Shown: piece after piece, positions 34,979 through 47,329 of the stretch
Numbering within the stretch: position 1 is the stretch's first letter
Layout: each line of letters opens with the position of its first letter
NCBI GenBank assembly: GCA_023055505.1
Contig: JALIRH010000023.1
Span: forward strand, 4,966,423-5,030,422
From: Callipepla californica brunnescens
Taxonomy: Eukaryota; Chordata; Aves; Galliformes; Odontophoridae
Direction: 5' to 3'
DNA length: 64,000 nucleotides
Program-made: the position numbers and the translations under genes
The notes under the pieces: model-generated
Told to the model about the DNA's origin: nothing
Database searches by the model: none
What the model saw: only the letters and a program-made list of their open reading frames with translations

Positions 34979-35303
34979 AGTAGATGCAGCTAGCTGGCAC
35001 TCTTGTAACTAGTTTCATTCAATGAAAAAAAGTCCATTATGCAGGATGGAGAGGAAATATCTCCCATAACCTACAGGGGACCCCATTTTTCAATTATAGT
35101 GGCTAATACTTAGCAAGGTGATCCCAGAAATCCTGGGATTTGTCCTGAAATGGTCTGGCCTAGGGGGGTAATGTTCTTCCCCCCTGCCCCATTTAAAGAT
35201 GTTCCATCAGAAAGGCATTTTTAGTATTTCAGCTTGCCTGGCTTGCCAAATGTATGGCTAACAGAATGAAGAATGACAAATAGTACAGTAGCTAACACAT
35301 CCT
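34979..35303 (-). mobile_element. ERV leader sequence (minus strand)
   Basis: This stretch lies between the gag-like frame and the solo LTR and is richer in G and C than nearby unique DNA. It is interpreted as the untranslated leader of the same minus-strand ERV. No primer-binding site is identified. It is cut at 35303 by a younger LTR insertion. Confidence 0.4.
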
Positions 35304-35546
35304 TGTCAGGGGTTTGTGAGCTGGTTCGGCCCGGCCCCGCAACAACCGAGGAAGGAGACCCACAGGCCCACACCCCGGACAGGGGGAAGGGGGAAAGGGA
35401 AAAAAGGGAGATAAGCCCCAAAACAAAACAGCGGCAACGATCTGAGGGGGAAAAGCTAATTTACTAAATAAGACATCAGGAAGTAAATAACACAATATAA
35501 TGCAATACAATTTGGAATTAAGCCCAATGAATCAAACAAAATGAGT

Positions 35547-35579
<33 letters not shown>

Positions 35580-35843
35580 TGAGTGCCCAATAAACTGAAG
35601 GCCTTACGCTAACGCTGAAGGCGGACGGCAGCGAGCACCCACTCCTAAGTGATCCTAGAGGAAAGAGAGAGAACGTCCTGTGACCGCAGAGGGTTTTTAT
35701 CTGTTCCCTCTGAGCGGAAAACACGTGAAAAAATACAAAGCATTGCAAAGTCCTCTGGGGAATGTAGTTCTCCCTGACTCCCAATGCACCACATGATGCC
35801 ATGATGTGGAATACCAGTACCAAAAAATCATAAAACCATGACA
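35304..35843 (-). mobile_element. Solo LTR (ERVL-like), ATCCT duplication
   Basis: A complete LTR of 540 bases. It is bounded on the plus strand by TGTCAGGGG at the left and CCATGACA at the right, and flanked by a perfect 5-bp direct repeat ATCCT (35299-35303 and 35844-35848). In sense (minus) orientation it starts TGTCATGGTTTTATGATTTT, has a TATA-like GATAAAAACCCTC and ends with TGACA. Relative to the copies at 39624 and 54463 it lacks about 80 bases near its 5' side and has an expanded GA run (about 35553-35578). A 5-bp duplication suits ERVL-type integrases. No internal retroviral sequence belongs to it. Confidence 0.95.
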
Positions 35844-35848
35844 ATCCT

Positions 35849-36140
35849 ACAGATGGTATAGTTAGAAAGATTATCATGATGGAAAGAGACAAACAAAATA
35901 AAATGCTCATCCACATCCTAGGCTTGCCATAGGAAACTCCAAAGGAGCAATCTCCAGAAAGACATCATTCCCCAGCGGTGGTCAGCCCTTAGATAGGGTT
36001 TAGGAGAGGAGTCAGACTCCACCCATTCCAGTCACACAGGTGAATTGCCTGTGTTCCTGCAGCTGACTCTGTACTTGCCTCAGGTAATCAATCAGTGGTT
36101 CAGGCCATGATTCAACAGTTTCCATGCACCTAAGAATGTT
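35849..36140 (-). mobile_element. 5' LTR and leader remnant of minus-strand ERV
   Basis: From about 35930 the sequence matches the LTR fragment at 16612-16806 (shared blocks AATCTCCAGAAAG, GACTCCACCCATTCCAG, GGTTCAGGCC). Its position upstream (in minus sense) of the gag-like frame makes it the likely 5' LTR of that element. The part from 35849 to about 35930 continues the leader interrupted by the solo LTR. The outer boundary is approximate and the LTR is partial. Confidence 0.45.
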
Positions 36141-36829
36141 ACTCCTAAGATTTCTATGATATTTATGAAAATACAGTATCCTTCACAAAATCTTTCCTCC
36201 AAGTTAGTTTTTCTTGTGAGGGGCTATCTAAGAGTTTTACATTTTGAAAGAAAAAAAAAAAAAACAACAAACAAACAAACACAAAAAAACAGAAACATCT
36301 GTGTGTTTGAAACTATTTTGTCTTTATCTTTCTTAGTTCACAAGTATTTTTTCTCCAGATTGAAGAAACCTTGAATACTGTGCTTGGAATACACTGAATT
36401 ACTTGTGCCAAAAATTTCTGATTTTGGAGAAAGATTTGCTACATTTAATTATGTCTGATATTTCTGCTGTTAATTTAGAGCTACATGTTGCTTGTGTAAC
36501 AGAATTATGTAGAGATTTTAATATATAATTCATATTCAACTCAACTAGTATGACTTAGGAAAACATGCCTGATATCAGGTGGAGAATTTCAGCAGAAAAA
36601 AAGTTCAAGAAGAACCAGCAATCTGATGTGATAGCAGTCTACCCCAAATGAGTCTTAGCATGTATTTGTTTTGTGGCAGAAAACAATAAAGGGATAGAGT
36701 AATATAGAATTTTCCATATATTGTTTTAAATGGATCTTTCTTAGAAGTTGTCTATGTTTGGAAGTGACTTTAATTGGCCAAGACAAACAGAACTCTTGAG
36801 GACTTTTTGCTTCATTTACACTCACACTC
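36141..36829. other. Unique DNA
   Basis: Nothing recognised except an A-rich tract with AAAC repeats at about 36248-36290. Confidence 0.45.
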
Positions 36830-38322
36830 ACACAGGCTTTCATTTTGATGGGAGAATTCAACTACCAACTATCTGCTGGGAGAGAAAAATGTTGGGTTGC
36901 AAAGAATCAAGGGGACTCCTGAAGTTAATTGATAACAAATTCTTAGACAGGTATTGGACAGAACAACCTGGTATTCATCAATGCAGAGTCAATTGTTAAG
37001 GAGGTTAAGAATGTAGGCAATCTGGACAGTAGTGACCATCCTCCAGTAGAATTTGTGATCTCAAGGAACACGGGTCTAGCAAACAGTGCAGTTAGGATCC
37101 TGCACTTCTGGAGAGTGAACAGCATGGCTGAGTAAAGGCCTGCTGGACAAACTGAGGAATAAGAAGGAAAAAGACAGGTAGTGGAAGCAGGAACATGTGG
37201 CCAGGGAAGAATACAGGGATGCCATCCAGACCTGCAGAGATGAGATCAGGAAAGCTATGGCACAGATAGATGAGAAGAGAGAGCAGGGAAAAGCAGACAT
37301 GAAGAAAGCTGAGATACCCAGTAGTTCTTTGTCTAGATCTTCACTGTCAGTCTAGCTTCAGAAGCTTCAGAACCTTCAGAAGCTTCCATCCCACAAGTAA
37401 AGAGCAAGTTCAAGACCACCTGATGAGACTGAATATGCATGGAGCTCCATAACATGCATCCCAGGGTCCTGAAAGAACTGATTGATGTGATTGCCAAGCC
37501 ACGTTCCATCATATTCAAAAAGTCATGTCAGTCAGAGGAAGCTCATGGTGTCTGGAAAAAGAGAAACATCATTCCTACTTCTAAGAAGGGTAGCATGGGA
37601 GACCTGGGAAACTACAGGCAGTGAACTTCATGTCCGTACCTGGGAAGATTGTGGAACAGATCCTCTTGGAAGATATATTAAAGCACTCATAAGATGAGGA
37701 GATAATCTGAGACAGCCAGCGTGATTTCACTAAGGGTAGTTCCCGACCATGACAGTGACAGTGGCAATGCCTGACTAGTCTGATGCCTTCTACAATGGAG
37801 TGATAGCATTGATGGATAAATGAATGCAACTGGTTTTCTACCTGGACTTGTACAAGGCCTTTGATATTGTCCCACAACATATCCTTATCACTAAATTGAT
37901 GAGATACTGATTTGAAGCCTGGACAATTTGATGGATAAAAATTAGTTGGATGGTCAAAGTTAGAGTGTTGTGGTTGACTGCCCTATGTCCAGATTGAGCT
38001 CAGTGATGAACAGTATCCCCTGCCTGTGTCTACCTTGGGACCAGTGCTCCTCAATCTCTTAGTCAGCAGAGACTGTGGGATTGAGTGTACCCTGGTCTAG
38101 CTAAATGTTGCGACTGACACACAAAAAAGGAAGAGATAGAGGTTAGAAAGAAATTCTTTGCTCAGAAGGTGGTGGAACACTGAAATGGATTGTGCAGAGA
38201 AGCTGTGAATGCCCCATCTCTGAAGGTGTTCAGGACCAGGCTGTATGGGGTACATGGCAAGGGGTTGCAACCCGATGATATCTGAGATCTTTTCCATCCT
38301 AAGCCAATTTATGATTCTATCA
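36830..38322 (+). mobile_element. Degenerate CR1 spanning endonuclease to 3' tail
   Basis: A 1.5-kb CR1 in plus orientation. It starts in the endonuclease region (GATGGGAGAATTCAACTACC for the M-G-D-F-N-Y motif; GACAGTAGTGACCATCCTCC for S-D-H). It passes the linker and the RT start (AACTACAGGCAGTGAACTTC, CTGGGAAGATTGTGGAACAG), then TTTCTACCTGGACTTGTACA for Y-L-D-x-x-K-A-F-D. After about 38100 it jumps by deletion to the C-terminal end and tail (GAGATCTTTTCCATCCTAAG, then TTTATGATTCTAT). Every frame is broken by stops and shifts. The minus frames seen here are shadows. Confidence 0.9.
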
Positions 38323-39552
38323 TTTCGTTATTTCATTACAACACCAAATGAGACTGTGAACTGGTGATACAAAATAAATAATGTAAAATGACACAGAACA
38401 TTATGAGATCAGTTGTTACAAAATGTGGGTTATGAATTGAGGGAAATTAACTGAACTAGAATCCACGGTTTATTCATGTATTTAGTCTTAATACTGGCAG
38501 AATGAAGTACAAGCAGAAGCTGTGGTAGTTTCTTTGCATTCTTTCACTGGTGTTTTGTAGTACATTATATGTAATAGAGAAAATCTCTGTAGTTAAATTG
38601 AACCCATATGCTTCAAAATCTGGGCCATAATTTAACATTCCATCACATTCAGTATTTGAGAAGTGAGAAGGAACACAGGATTGGGAAGATATAAACTGGG
38701 AAGTTATCTGATTCTGTTAGAATACAAAATGAATTAGAAAGCATAGAAATGTCTATAATTTGTTTGCATGCATAGCCAAATATTTCCTGATCTGCCAAGG
38801 CAAAAGAGGAATTTTATTTGAATTCAGACTATGTGATACTCATATAACAAAAATGCCTGCAACACAGTTTTAATATCCATTTTGCAGTTTTAGCCCCAAA
38901 GTTGGCACTTCTGCTTTTGATCATATTTATTTAAAAACTGATGTGCATATAGGTGTCTACATAATTTAATCCCTTAGAGCTAATATTCAAAAGAGGTAAG
39001 AGATGCCTGAATGCCTTTGGAGGACCAAAGTCACTTGTCAGAGAAAACAATAATTTCATCTTGTTCTGTGATGTATCACCCCAACTATCTGGAACTTCAA
39101 GAACCGATGACCAGAAAGACCTGAAAATAAATAAATGAATAAAATAATAAGAATTTATGTTAAATTCATCCTGAAAGTAAACAAGCAATCAATAAGCTTA
39201 ATTTGAGTTTAATCTCTTCAGCAAGGGAAAAATTATCATTATTTTTTTTACCAAGTGTTACTTTGTTTATCAAAGTAACATTAAGATCTTTATGAAAACT
39301 AAAGTTGTTAAGTCCGTGAGTCTGTTGATATTTTCAGTTCGATTGGTTTGAAAATTGGATTAGCATCTAATTTTCTAGATGCTGCTCTGAACTGTATTTC
39401 TGAAATGGATAAAATTATCTGTCATGCATCCAAAGGAACACTAAAGAATTTTCTAAGCATTTATTTTGTTAGAATTTTTTTTCAACATAGGTAGATGTCC
39501 TAATATTTTAATAGCTTGACCAACTTATCTCCTTCTATTATCAAGTGTCTTG
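38323..39552. other. Unique AT-rich DNA
   Basis: No gene or repeat family recognised over 1.2 kb. A minus frame of 85 codons (39188-38931) has no recognisable content. Confidence 0.45.
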
Positions 39553-39623
39553 CCTGGTTAATGAGGGAAACGCTGTTGATGCAGTCTACCTGACTTCAGC
39601 AAATTCTTTGACACTATCATCTC
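39553..39623 (+). mobile_element. CR1 fragment, 5' side of a solo LTR
   Basis: GTTGATGCAGTCTACCTGAC, then TTCAGCAAATTCTTTGACAC, is the CR1 RT segment encoding [11 protein letters not shown]. Compare GATGTAGTCTACCTGGACTT in the longer CR1 at 50090. The element continues after the LTR at 40198. The last five bases (ATCTC) are the target duplicated by the LTR. Confidence 0.88.
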
Positions 39624-40197
39624 TGTCAACAGTTTACTGGGCTGGATCGGCCCGGTTCCGTGACGATTGGTGCGGGGAACCCACGGACCCACGCCCCAGG
39701 AAAGGGCAAGGAAAAAGGAAAAGGGAAAAGGGAGATGGGCCTAGAAACAAAACAGCGGCAACGATCTGAGGAGGAAAGCTAATTTACTAAATAAGATATC
39801 AGAAAACAAAATAACAGAATATAATACAATATAATTGGAATTGAGGTTAACGAATCAAATAAAATGAGCAAGAGAGAGTGTCCGATAAACCGAAGGCCTT
39901 ACGCTAATGCTGAAGGCGATACGGCAGCGAGCACCCACTACTGAGTCGATCCCGAAGGAAAGAGAGTGTCCCGTGACCACTGAGGGTTTTTATCTGTTCC
40001 CTCTGAGCGGAAAACACGTAAAAATACAAAGCATCGCAAAGTCCTCTGGGGAATGTAGTGCTTCTTCTCTTCTGAGACAGGTATACCTGGAATTATCAAT
40101 GATCCATGGGGCTGGAGTATTAGCTCTTTAATTCTTAATGCAATACATGATGTTATGATGTGGAATACCAGTACCAAAAAATCATAAAACCATGACA
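39624..40197 (-). mobile_element. Solo LTR nested in a CR1, ATCTC duplication
   Basis: A full LTR of 574 bases, minus orientation, from TGTCAACAG (left) to CCATGACA (right). It is flanked by perfect ATCTC repeats (39619-39623, 40198-40202). By eye it is about 95% identical to the plus-strand LTR at 54463-55037, so both are comparatively young. It carries the same TATA-like GATAAAAACCCTC in sense. The host CR1 is rejoined exactly: ...GACACTATC|ATCTC before and ATCTC|CCACAGC after. No internal region remains, so this formed by LTR-LTR recombination or arrived as a lone LTR. Confidence 0.97.
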
Positions 40198-41085
40198 ATC
40201 TCCCACAGCTTTCTCCTGGAGAAGTTAGTAGCCCACGGCTTGCATAGGTATACTCTTTGCTGGGTAAGAAGCTGGCTGGAGGGCCAGGCCTAGAGAGAGG
40301 TGATGAATGGTGTTAAATTCAGCTGGTGACCAGCCACAAGTGATTTTCCCCATGGGTTAGTATTGGAGCCTGTCCTCTTCGCTATCTTTATTCATGATCT
40401 GGATGAGGGCACTGAGTGCATCCTCAGAAAGTCTGCTGACAACAAGTAGGTAGGTGAGAAGGCCGTAAAGAGTGTCCTGGACAGGCTGGATTGCTAGGCT
40501 AAAGCCAATGGGATGAGGTTCAACAGAACCAAGTGTCAGATCTTGCACTTCAGCTACAACAAAATGTTACAGGCTTGGGGCAGAGTGACTGGAAGACTGT
40601 GTAGAGGAAGGTGTTGCTTGATACTCAGCTGAACATGAGCCAGCAATGTGCCCAGGTGGCCAAGAAGGCCAATGGTATCCTGGCTTATATCAGAAATAGT
40701 GCTGCCAGCAGGAGCAGGGAAGTAATCCTGCTGTACTCGGCACTGTTGAGGCCACACGTTGAGTACTGTGTTCAGTTTTGGGCCCCTCACTGCAGGAAAG
40801 ACATTGAGGCCATGGGGTATGTCTAGAGACAGGCAACAAAGATTGTGAGAAGTCGGGAGCACAAGCTTTGTGAGGAGCAACTGAGAGAGATGGGATTGCT
40901 CAGACTGGAGGAGGTTCAGGGGAGACTTTATTGCTCTCTATTAACTACCTGAAGGGAGGTTCTTGTGAGCCGGGGATCAGGCTCATGTAACTAGGAATAG
41001 GACTAGAGGGGATGGCCTCAAGATTCACCAGGGGAGATTCAGGCTGGACATTAGGAAATAATGGGGAGACTGTCATCAGACATCA
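40198..41085 (+). mobile_element. CR1 ORF2 3' half, after the solo LTR
   Basis: CR1 resumes with CCCACAGCTTTCTCCTGGAG. It runs through S-H-x-x-L-L-E-K-L, the loop with GTATTGGAGCCTGTCCTCTT (V-L-E-P-V-L-F), and the C-terminal part. A frame at 40611-40826 reads [20 protein letters not shown] and [16 protein letters not shown], closely matching the longer CR1 at 50600-50800. It stops at about 41085 where an opposite-strand CR1 starts. It contains stops and frameshifts. Confidence 0.92.
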
Positions 41086-41089
41086 GACT

Positions 41090-42700
41090 GTCTAAACAGT
41101 CCCCCTTCTATTTTTTAGCTCCCTTTGAGTACTGGAAGACTGAAGTGAGGTTATCCTGGAATCTTCCCTTTCCAAGCTAAAAAAGTTCAGCCTCAACCAT
41201 TCTTCATAAGAGAGGTGTTTCAGCCTTTTGGTCATCTTCATGGCCCCCCCTCTGGACACACTCCATCAGGTCCACATCCTTCGTGTACTGGGGGCCTCAG
41301 GACTAAATGCATTACTCCAGATGGGGTCTCATGAGGGCAGAGTAGAGGGGAACAAACCTCCCTTGCCCTGCTAGCCACTTTTCTCTTGAAACAGTCCAAG
41401 ATACTGTTGGCCTTCTGGGCTCTCAGTGTGCACTGCTGGTTCACATCCAGCTTTTCATCCATCAGTCCTTCTCCCCAGGGCTGCTCTAAATGAGCTCTTC
41501 TCCCAGTCTGCACACAATATGGGATTTCCCCAACTCAGGTGAATTATCTTGCACTTGCCCTTGTTTATTCTCACAAGTTTCTCATGGGTACATTTTTCAA
41601 GGCTGCCCATATTCCTCTGGATGGTATCCATCCTTTTTATTGTGTCAGGTGCAACACACAGCTTTTTCTCATCAGGGAACCTGATGAGGGTACACTTGGT
41701 CTCACTGTCTATGTCACTGATGAAGATGTTGAGGAACAACATCCCAGGACAAACCGCTTCCAGGAGGATCTGTTCCATGATCTTCCCTGGCACAGATTTA
41801 AGGCTCACCAAACTGTAGTTTCCTGAGTCTTCCTTTCTACCCTTCTCAAAAATGAGTGTGATATTTCTGTTTTTCACCTGACAGTCATGACTATTCAAAT
41901 ATGATGAAAAATGTTTTGTCAATGACATGAGCTAGTTCCTTCAGAAACCTGGGATGCGTTTTGTACAGACCCATAGACTTGCATCCATTCAGTGTCATGA
42001 GGCTTTGTTCTTAGTGTGGGAGAAATTTTGTTTCCCTGACTCCTTAGAGGTTCAGGGACACAAAATGCTTGAGACCTGTTAATGAAGACTCAAACAAAGA
42101 TCTCATTAAGCATTTCAGCCTTCTGCATGTTTATTGTAGCCAGCTCTCTGTTCTTGTCTCTCTCAGTAAGATATCATGAAAGACCTGCCAACTTTGTTCC
42201 ATTTTGATGTCCCTAAGAACAGTTCCCCAGGGGATCTCATCCATTAATTCCTTAAACAGCTGGAAGCTGACTCTCCTGATGTTCAGGGTCCTTACTCCAC
42301 TGCTTGCCAGGCTTGTACTCCTTGAGTTTACAAACTCGACCAGAGCAGGTCTACTACAGACCACACTGCTTCCTATGTTAATCTCCATAATAATTTTCTC
42401 CACATTGGTAAAAACTAGGTCCAATAATGAGTCACTTTTGGTTGTTCTGTCCAATATCTGAAATTTATTCTCAACAGACTCCAGCATTCTTCTGGTCTGC
42501 TTGTAGCTTGCTATGTTGTTATCCCGGAAGATGTCTGCATGGTTGAAGTCCCCCAACCGAATGAGAGCCTGTAGGTATAATGCCTCTTGTAATTGAAGCA
42601 AGAAAGTCTTCTCAACAATCTCCCCTTGATCAGGCAGCCTGTTGTGGACCCTAACAACCAGATATCCTTAATCTTGTTGAGAGACATCTGCATAAGGAAT
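41090..42700 (-). mobile_element. CR1 ORF2, endonuclease to C-terminus
   Basis: A 1.6-kb CR1 in minus orientation. Reading it in sense: endonuclease motif LGDFNHADIF near 42530; LLDLVFTN near 42430; linker LFKELMDEIPWGTVL near 42250; KAEMLNEIF-type RT start near 42100; NYSLVSLKSVPGKIMEQILL near 41780; LNIFISDIDSETKCTLIRFP near 41700. A large part of the RT palm is deleted between the last two. The C-terminal end extends to about 41100 (CTCCAGATGGGGTCTC). No 3' tail is present. The longest pieces are 156 and 157 codons; overall the ORF is broken. Confidence 0.9.
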
Positions 42701-43274
42701 TGGTTACTTTTTTGAACATTTTTGAAAGGGTATTACTGACACTCAAGATAGATTGGTATAATTTGTGAAGATATCTTGTGGAAAAAGAGTAGAGACAAAG
42801 GGTCTGTTAGCTTAAAATGAGTTTACCACTGAAAGGGAAATAACCCATATTCTCTGAACTCTCTCTTACTAGAATATTTGCATGCCTTATTATTGTCAAT
42901 ATGTTTACCCTTGTGAGTATATTTAACTCCATGAGGCAAGAAATTATTGCAAACTACATCCTTCACAAGAAAAGTGAAACACAGTGGGGTTGTATGTATT
43001 TGCTTTTAAATCACACAGCATTGTGTGGTGGAACTTGAATCTACACCTTTATTTGTCAATCTGATCAATGCATTAAAAGCACAAGGCTGACTCTCAAGAA
43101 CTCTAGCCAAAATTCAGATCGAACTCCACTGGAGATTTCATGGAAACTGTTTAGATGAATGCTTACTTTTAGTTAGTCTTTATTTATAGGCAGCTGAATG
43201 TGGAATATAAGTAGAAAAAAAATTAGAAAACTATGAATTAAAGGAGTTATGTCAACTGTGCTTGTGATTACCAT
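42701..43274. other. Unique DNA between two CR1 copies
   Basis: Nothing recognised over about 570 bases. Confidence 0.45.
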
Positions 43275-43803
43275 ACTTTCTTATATAACAGCACTTTTAG
43301 GGGGTCTTTTCTCAAAAGAATTTCAGCACCACTTCGCTTGGTATCACCAGCAAACTTGCTAAGGCTACACTCAATCCCTCTTTCTATGACATTGGTAAAG
43401 ATGTTGAAGAGTACTGCTCCCAAAAAGTACACCTCGGGTGCACTGCTCACCACTGATTTCCACATGGACATAGAGCCATTGACAATAATCCTCACTCTTA
43501 CTATGGCCATCCAACCAATTATTTATTCACTTAATAGTCCACCTTTCAAATCTATACCTCCCTGGTTTAGAGGTAAGGATATGATGTGGGACCATGTCAA
43601 AGGCCTTGCACAAGTCCAGGTAAATGACAACAGTTGCCCTCCCTTTGCCCACCGATGCCATCGTTTCATCATAGGAGGCCACCAGATTGGTCAGGCACAA
43701 TCTGCCCTTGTTGAAGTCATGTCTGCTGTCTTGGATTACCTCCACATCTTGCATGTGCCTTAACATCTCTCCCAAGAGGATCCACTCCATGATCTTCCCA
43801 AGT
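43275..43803 (-). mobile_element. CR1 ORF2 reverse-transcriptase core
   Basis: In minus sense it covers the RT palm. The frame at 43790-43527 reads [20 protein letters not shown] (the first catalytic Asp of Y-L-D and K-A-F-D kept). Farther on, LGAVLFNIFTNVIERGIECS is followed by KFAGDTKR, where the usual F-A-D-D is F-A-G-D, destroying a catalytic aspartate. Both ends are truncated. Confidence 0.9.
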
Positions 43804-46800
43804 GTTAAACTACTTAGAAAATTAATAGTACCGAAGATTCATCCCTGTCTCTATTATATTTGGTATCTTTCTAATTTTATTAATTATTTAATCAGAAAAT
43901 TTCATAAAAATGAGTTCACTTTTTAATGATCTCTTCTATGGATTTTGCATATATGGGACTGTCACAAAATACCAGTGAAGACATTTCCTTGTTCTTAAGA
44001 ATTTCCACTGTGTCATGCACAAATATGACACATGCACCATCAGACACTCTTATTTTAACAAAGAAAAAGGAGAAACAAGCATGCCTGTATATTGGCATGT
44101 CTAGCAAAGTAAACTGTGAATGCACATTTCTTCTTTAAAATGGACAAATATACCTTTTTTGTCAAAACATGTTTCTGCTCTTTTTTTTCTTTCAGCCACC
44201 TACAGATGTGAGGTCTATGGAGCCATGGAGAGTGCTCAGTGAAATGTTTTTGTGTTCTGCCTGTCAGGAAAAGGAGTAGGAATTTTGGAACAGAGTGACA
44301 GAAGGAATGACATTTCTCCACTTCTGATACTGCAACAGTAGTCAGCAAGAGCTTTTGAGTGTCCGGTGGTAACACCAGGAGAATCAGCATAAACAAGCTG
44401 TGTTCTCCCATGCATTTCTGTAGTTCGCTGTGTCGCAAAAAGCTTTTCCATCCAGCTTTAACATACTAGTGCAGACTGCTGTATGTTACTGAGGAAGCAT
44501 AACGCTGTATCAAGATTACAGAATGTACTAACAGAAATCTGGTCAAAGCCTGAGCAGATGACAACCGTCAGGAGAGCTTTTCTTTTGAGCAACAGATTGA
44601 TCAAAAGCGTCAACACCTCTGTTTTATTAAAGGGAATAATAGTAGCTTGTCATTTCTGAGAACTAATGAACAAGCAAAATCTGCTGAAAATGTCAGACCT
44701 ATTACACTATACTGCACAGAATTGAGTCCTGTATACTGACACAGCCAATTCTCCCCTCCTTCTTGATGTCTTCTGAAGTAACTTTGCACTGATCAATTAC
44801 AATACATGTAATTGAGAGCTCTGTAGAAGTCTTATCACTACAAAATTTTTTTTTCAGGTTTTTTGAAACAGCAGAATGAAAAGTTTTCAGGATAACACTC
44901 TCAGTAAGACAAAAGTAGATAAAACTCTGTAAAAGGCAATCAGTACATACAAATGAGCACATTATTGGAGATCTATTTTGCTTGCCTGGTAGGTGTGTGG
45001 ACAACTTACTATATCTGTAAAATGAATTGTTTCCTATATGATATTATGTCATGAGAGTAAGGAAAAAAGTGTGTTTATTATACGTAGAGGGAAAACTGAG
45101 TTTTATATTAAAGTTGTAACTATAACTGTTTTGTTAACATTTTCCATAATTCTAATTCTATTATATGTAAAGATATAATTTTGCTCTACTATATCTATGC
45201 AAAAGTGGAAAGTAATTTTAAGAGATCTTCGCTCTACAATCGCTGCTTGATCCAAAGGACAGAAGATTTTTCTTCAAGAATGGCTGTCTTCCTTCTTCTG
45301 ATTATATGTACATACATACACAGATTGCTTCTTGAATTCAATCCCTTCAGTCAAGATATAAAATCAAACCCCACATTCTCAGACACTGTCATAGAGCTTC
45401 CAACAGAAGAGAGGATACCACCACTTAAACCCTAGAACACTGTCATTTGTACAGCCTTATTAAAATTAACCTTAATTAAGATATAATTTAACACATGATG
45501 AGGAAATCTGCCTTTTCTTCAATCTCAAAAACAAGTAAATATTCACTTGACTTTTAGATGTGACTTATTTTTATAATTGTCATGCAACCAGGAAGGATGT
45601 GTTTTATCTATTTACTTATTTTTTAACAATATAAATAATTTGAAATGCTTATTTGCTTTTAAATCCTGAACTTGAGGAGAGGTAAAAAATAGTATATACT
45701 CATTAAACGGTGCGCATTTTTTACCTTCAGTTACGAGAAATCGGTTTTGAAATTAGCCTCCAGTATTTCTACAAGAAACAGTTTTAACAGCCATAACCCA
45801 CAAGAGGAAGAAAAGCAAACTAATCAAAAATAACCTCAACCTCTGTATCACTATCCCAGACTTTGAAGATGGATTTTATATGTCTAATATTACAGTGTCT
45901 TTTTAATGTAATAATTATCTATCTATAGCTGAACTGTTCAAAATATATATTTTTTTGCTATATGGAGATATCAATCTTCAAAAGATGTGCATGTCAAAGT
46001 ATTTTTGAAATTCACTATAAAGACTGTTGCATTGTGAAATCGATGGAAAAAAACAAACAAACAACAGTTTAAAGACTTCTCTGATAATTCTTTACTGAAA
46101 GCCCACTAAAGAACTGTTCCCATTGCCAATGGAAGAGTCAGCAGGAGGGATAACCAGACTGAGGGGAGTTGTAGACAGGAAGAATCACAGGTTATCAACA
46201 TTGTCATACAATAGCATTGATCCTTAGGTATACAATAATAGAGAACATAACTGAGGAAAGGAATAAGATGCACTAGGATTATGGGAAAATAATGCTGATT
46301 TAAGGACATTTTTGCTACCTCACTAACTTCTGCTTAACAAAGCACTTTGATTCCTATTTTGCTGAAAAATACAGGGTTGAGAGATGATATGTGTGTCACT
46401 GAAAATGGGTGAGAACTAGTATAACAGAAATTATATCAGGGAAGTTGTGATGAGTAATTGGAAATGAAATATATTTATATTCCCACAACTTTTTATGTCA
46501 TATCTGAGTTGTTCTGGTATTGTTCTAATAGTAGAGCTCTAGTAGATTATATGGAGAGGGTAAGAACAGAAACAGGGTCAGATGGCAGACAATAGGTTCA
46601 CTTTAAAGAATGGAAGACTTGTTGAAGTTATCATCTACTACAGATAATTCCTTACAGAGAGGAACATAGTCTGTAAAATTCAACTCAGTCCCTTACAATT
46701 CCCAGATGGAAAAGATTCTAGTTTGGTTACACTGCTAATACTTTTGGTGGATCAGGTTAATCTAAGACAGAATCAATGATCATGATGACGCTCCTCATGT

Positions 46801-47329
46801 GACTCTAATGAAAAGAAAATCAGCTCCTGAAACAGCAGGGTATTTAAAGAATATTTCTCCCCTTAATTGAAGAAGGAAGTGAACATTATTGAAGCAAGGG
46901 ATAATTTGCACATAACATTCTAAAGGCAATCTTAATTTTATATCTAAAAAACTTAATTTTAGGAGAGGCCAAGTGAAATGCATTCTGATTTTTTATATTT
47001 GAAAACTTCCATTATATAAAGTTAACCTATACATGTCCAAAAGCTTTTTCCTCAACAGTTATATATTCAGGGTTCAAGGTACTTTTGTTAATTAATCTCT
47101 TATCTGTACTGAAATACGAATACCTGTGTGTTGAACTGCAGGGTCATATATTGCCCTTTTTCTCAGTGGTAATTCTGCTGCTAAATTTACTTATTTGCCT
47201 GTCATTTCTGAACAGCTTGTAACCATTGATAACAGCTCACCTGTCATGGAAATCATCCCATCAGCATTTAGTGATGGCAGCTATGCCATGGTTTCTAGTA
47301 GCACTGTGGCTTTCAACTGCTTCTGTTTC
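43804..47329. other. Unique DNA, no recognised gene
   Basis: About 3.5 kb. A pyrimidine tract with an acceptor-like end lies at 44171-44195 (TTTTTTTTCTTTCAG) and is followed by 27 open codons, but I see no convincing donor. An 84-codon frame at 45181-45435 is unrecognised. A minus frame of 127 codons (44438-44055) has no domain. Confidence 0.4.

Noticed and set aside
35273..35916. Several 60-130 codon frames on both strands
   Set aside because: All lie within the solo LTR (540 bases) and its GA run; LTRs of this type are non-coding.
44055..44451. 127-codon minus frame and overlapping frames near a T-rich acceptor
   Set aside because: No recognisable domain, no donor in phase, and two overlapping phases of similar length; treated as chance.
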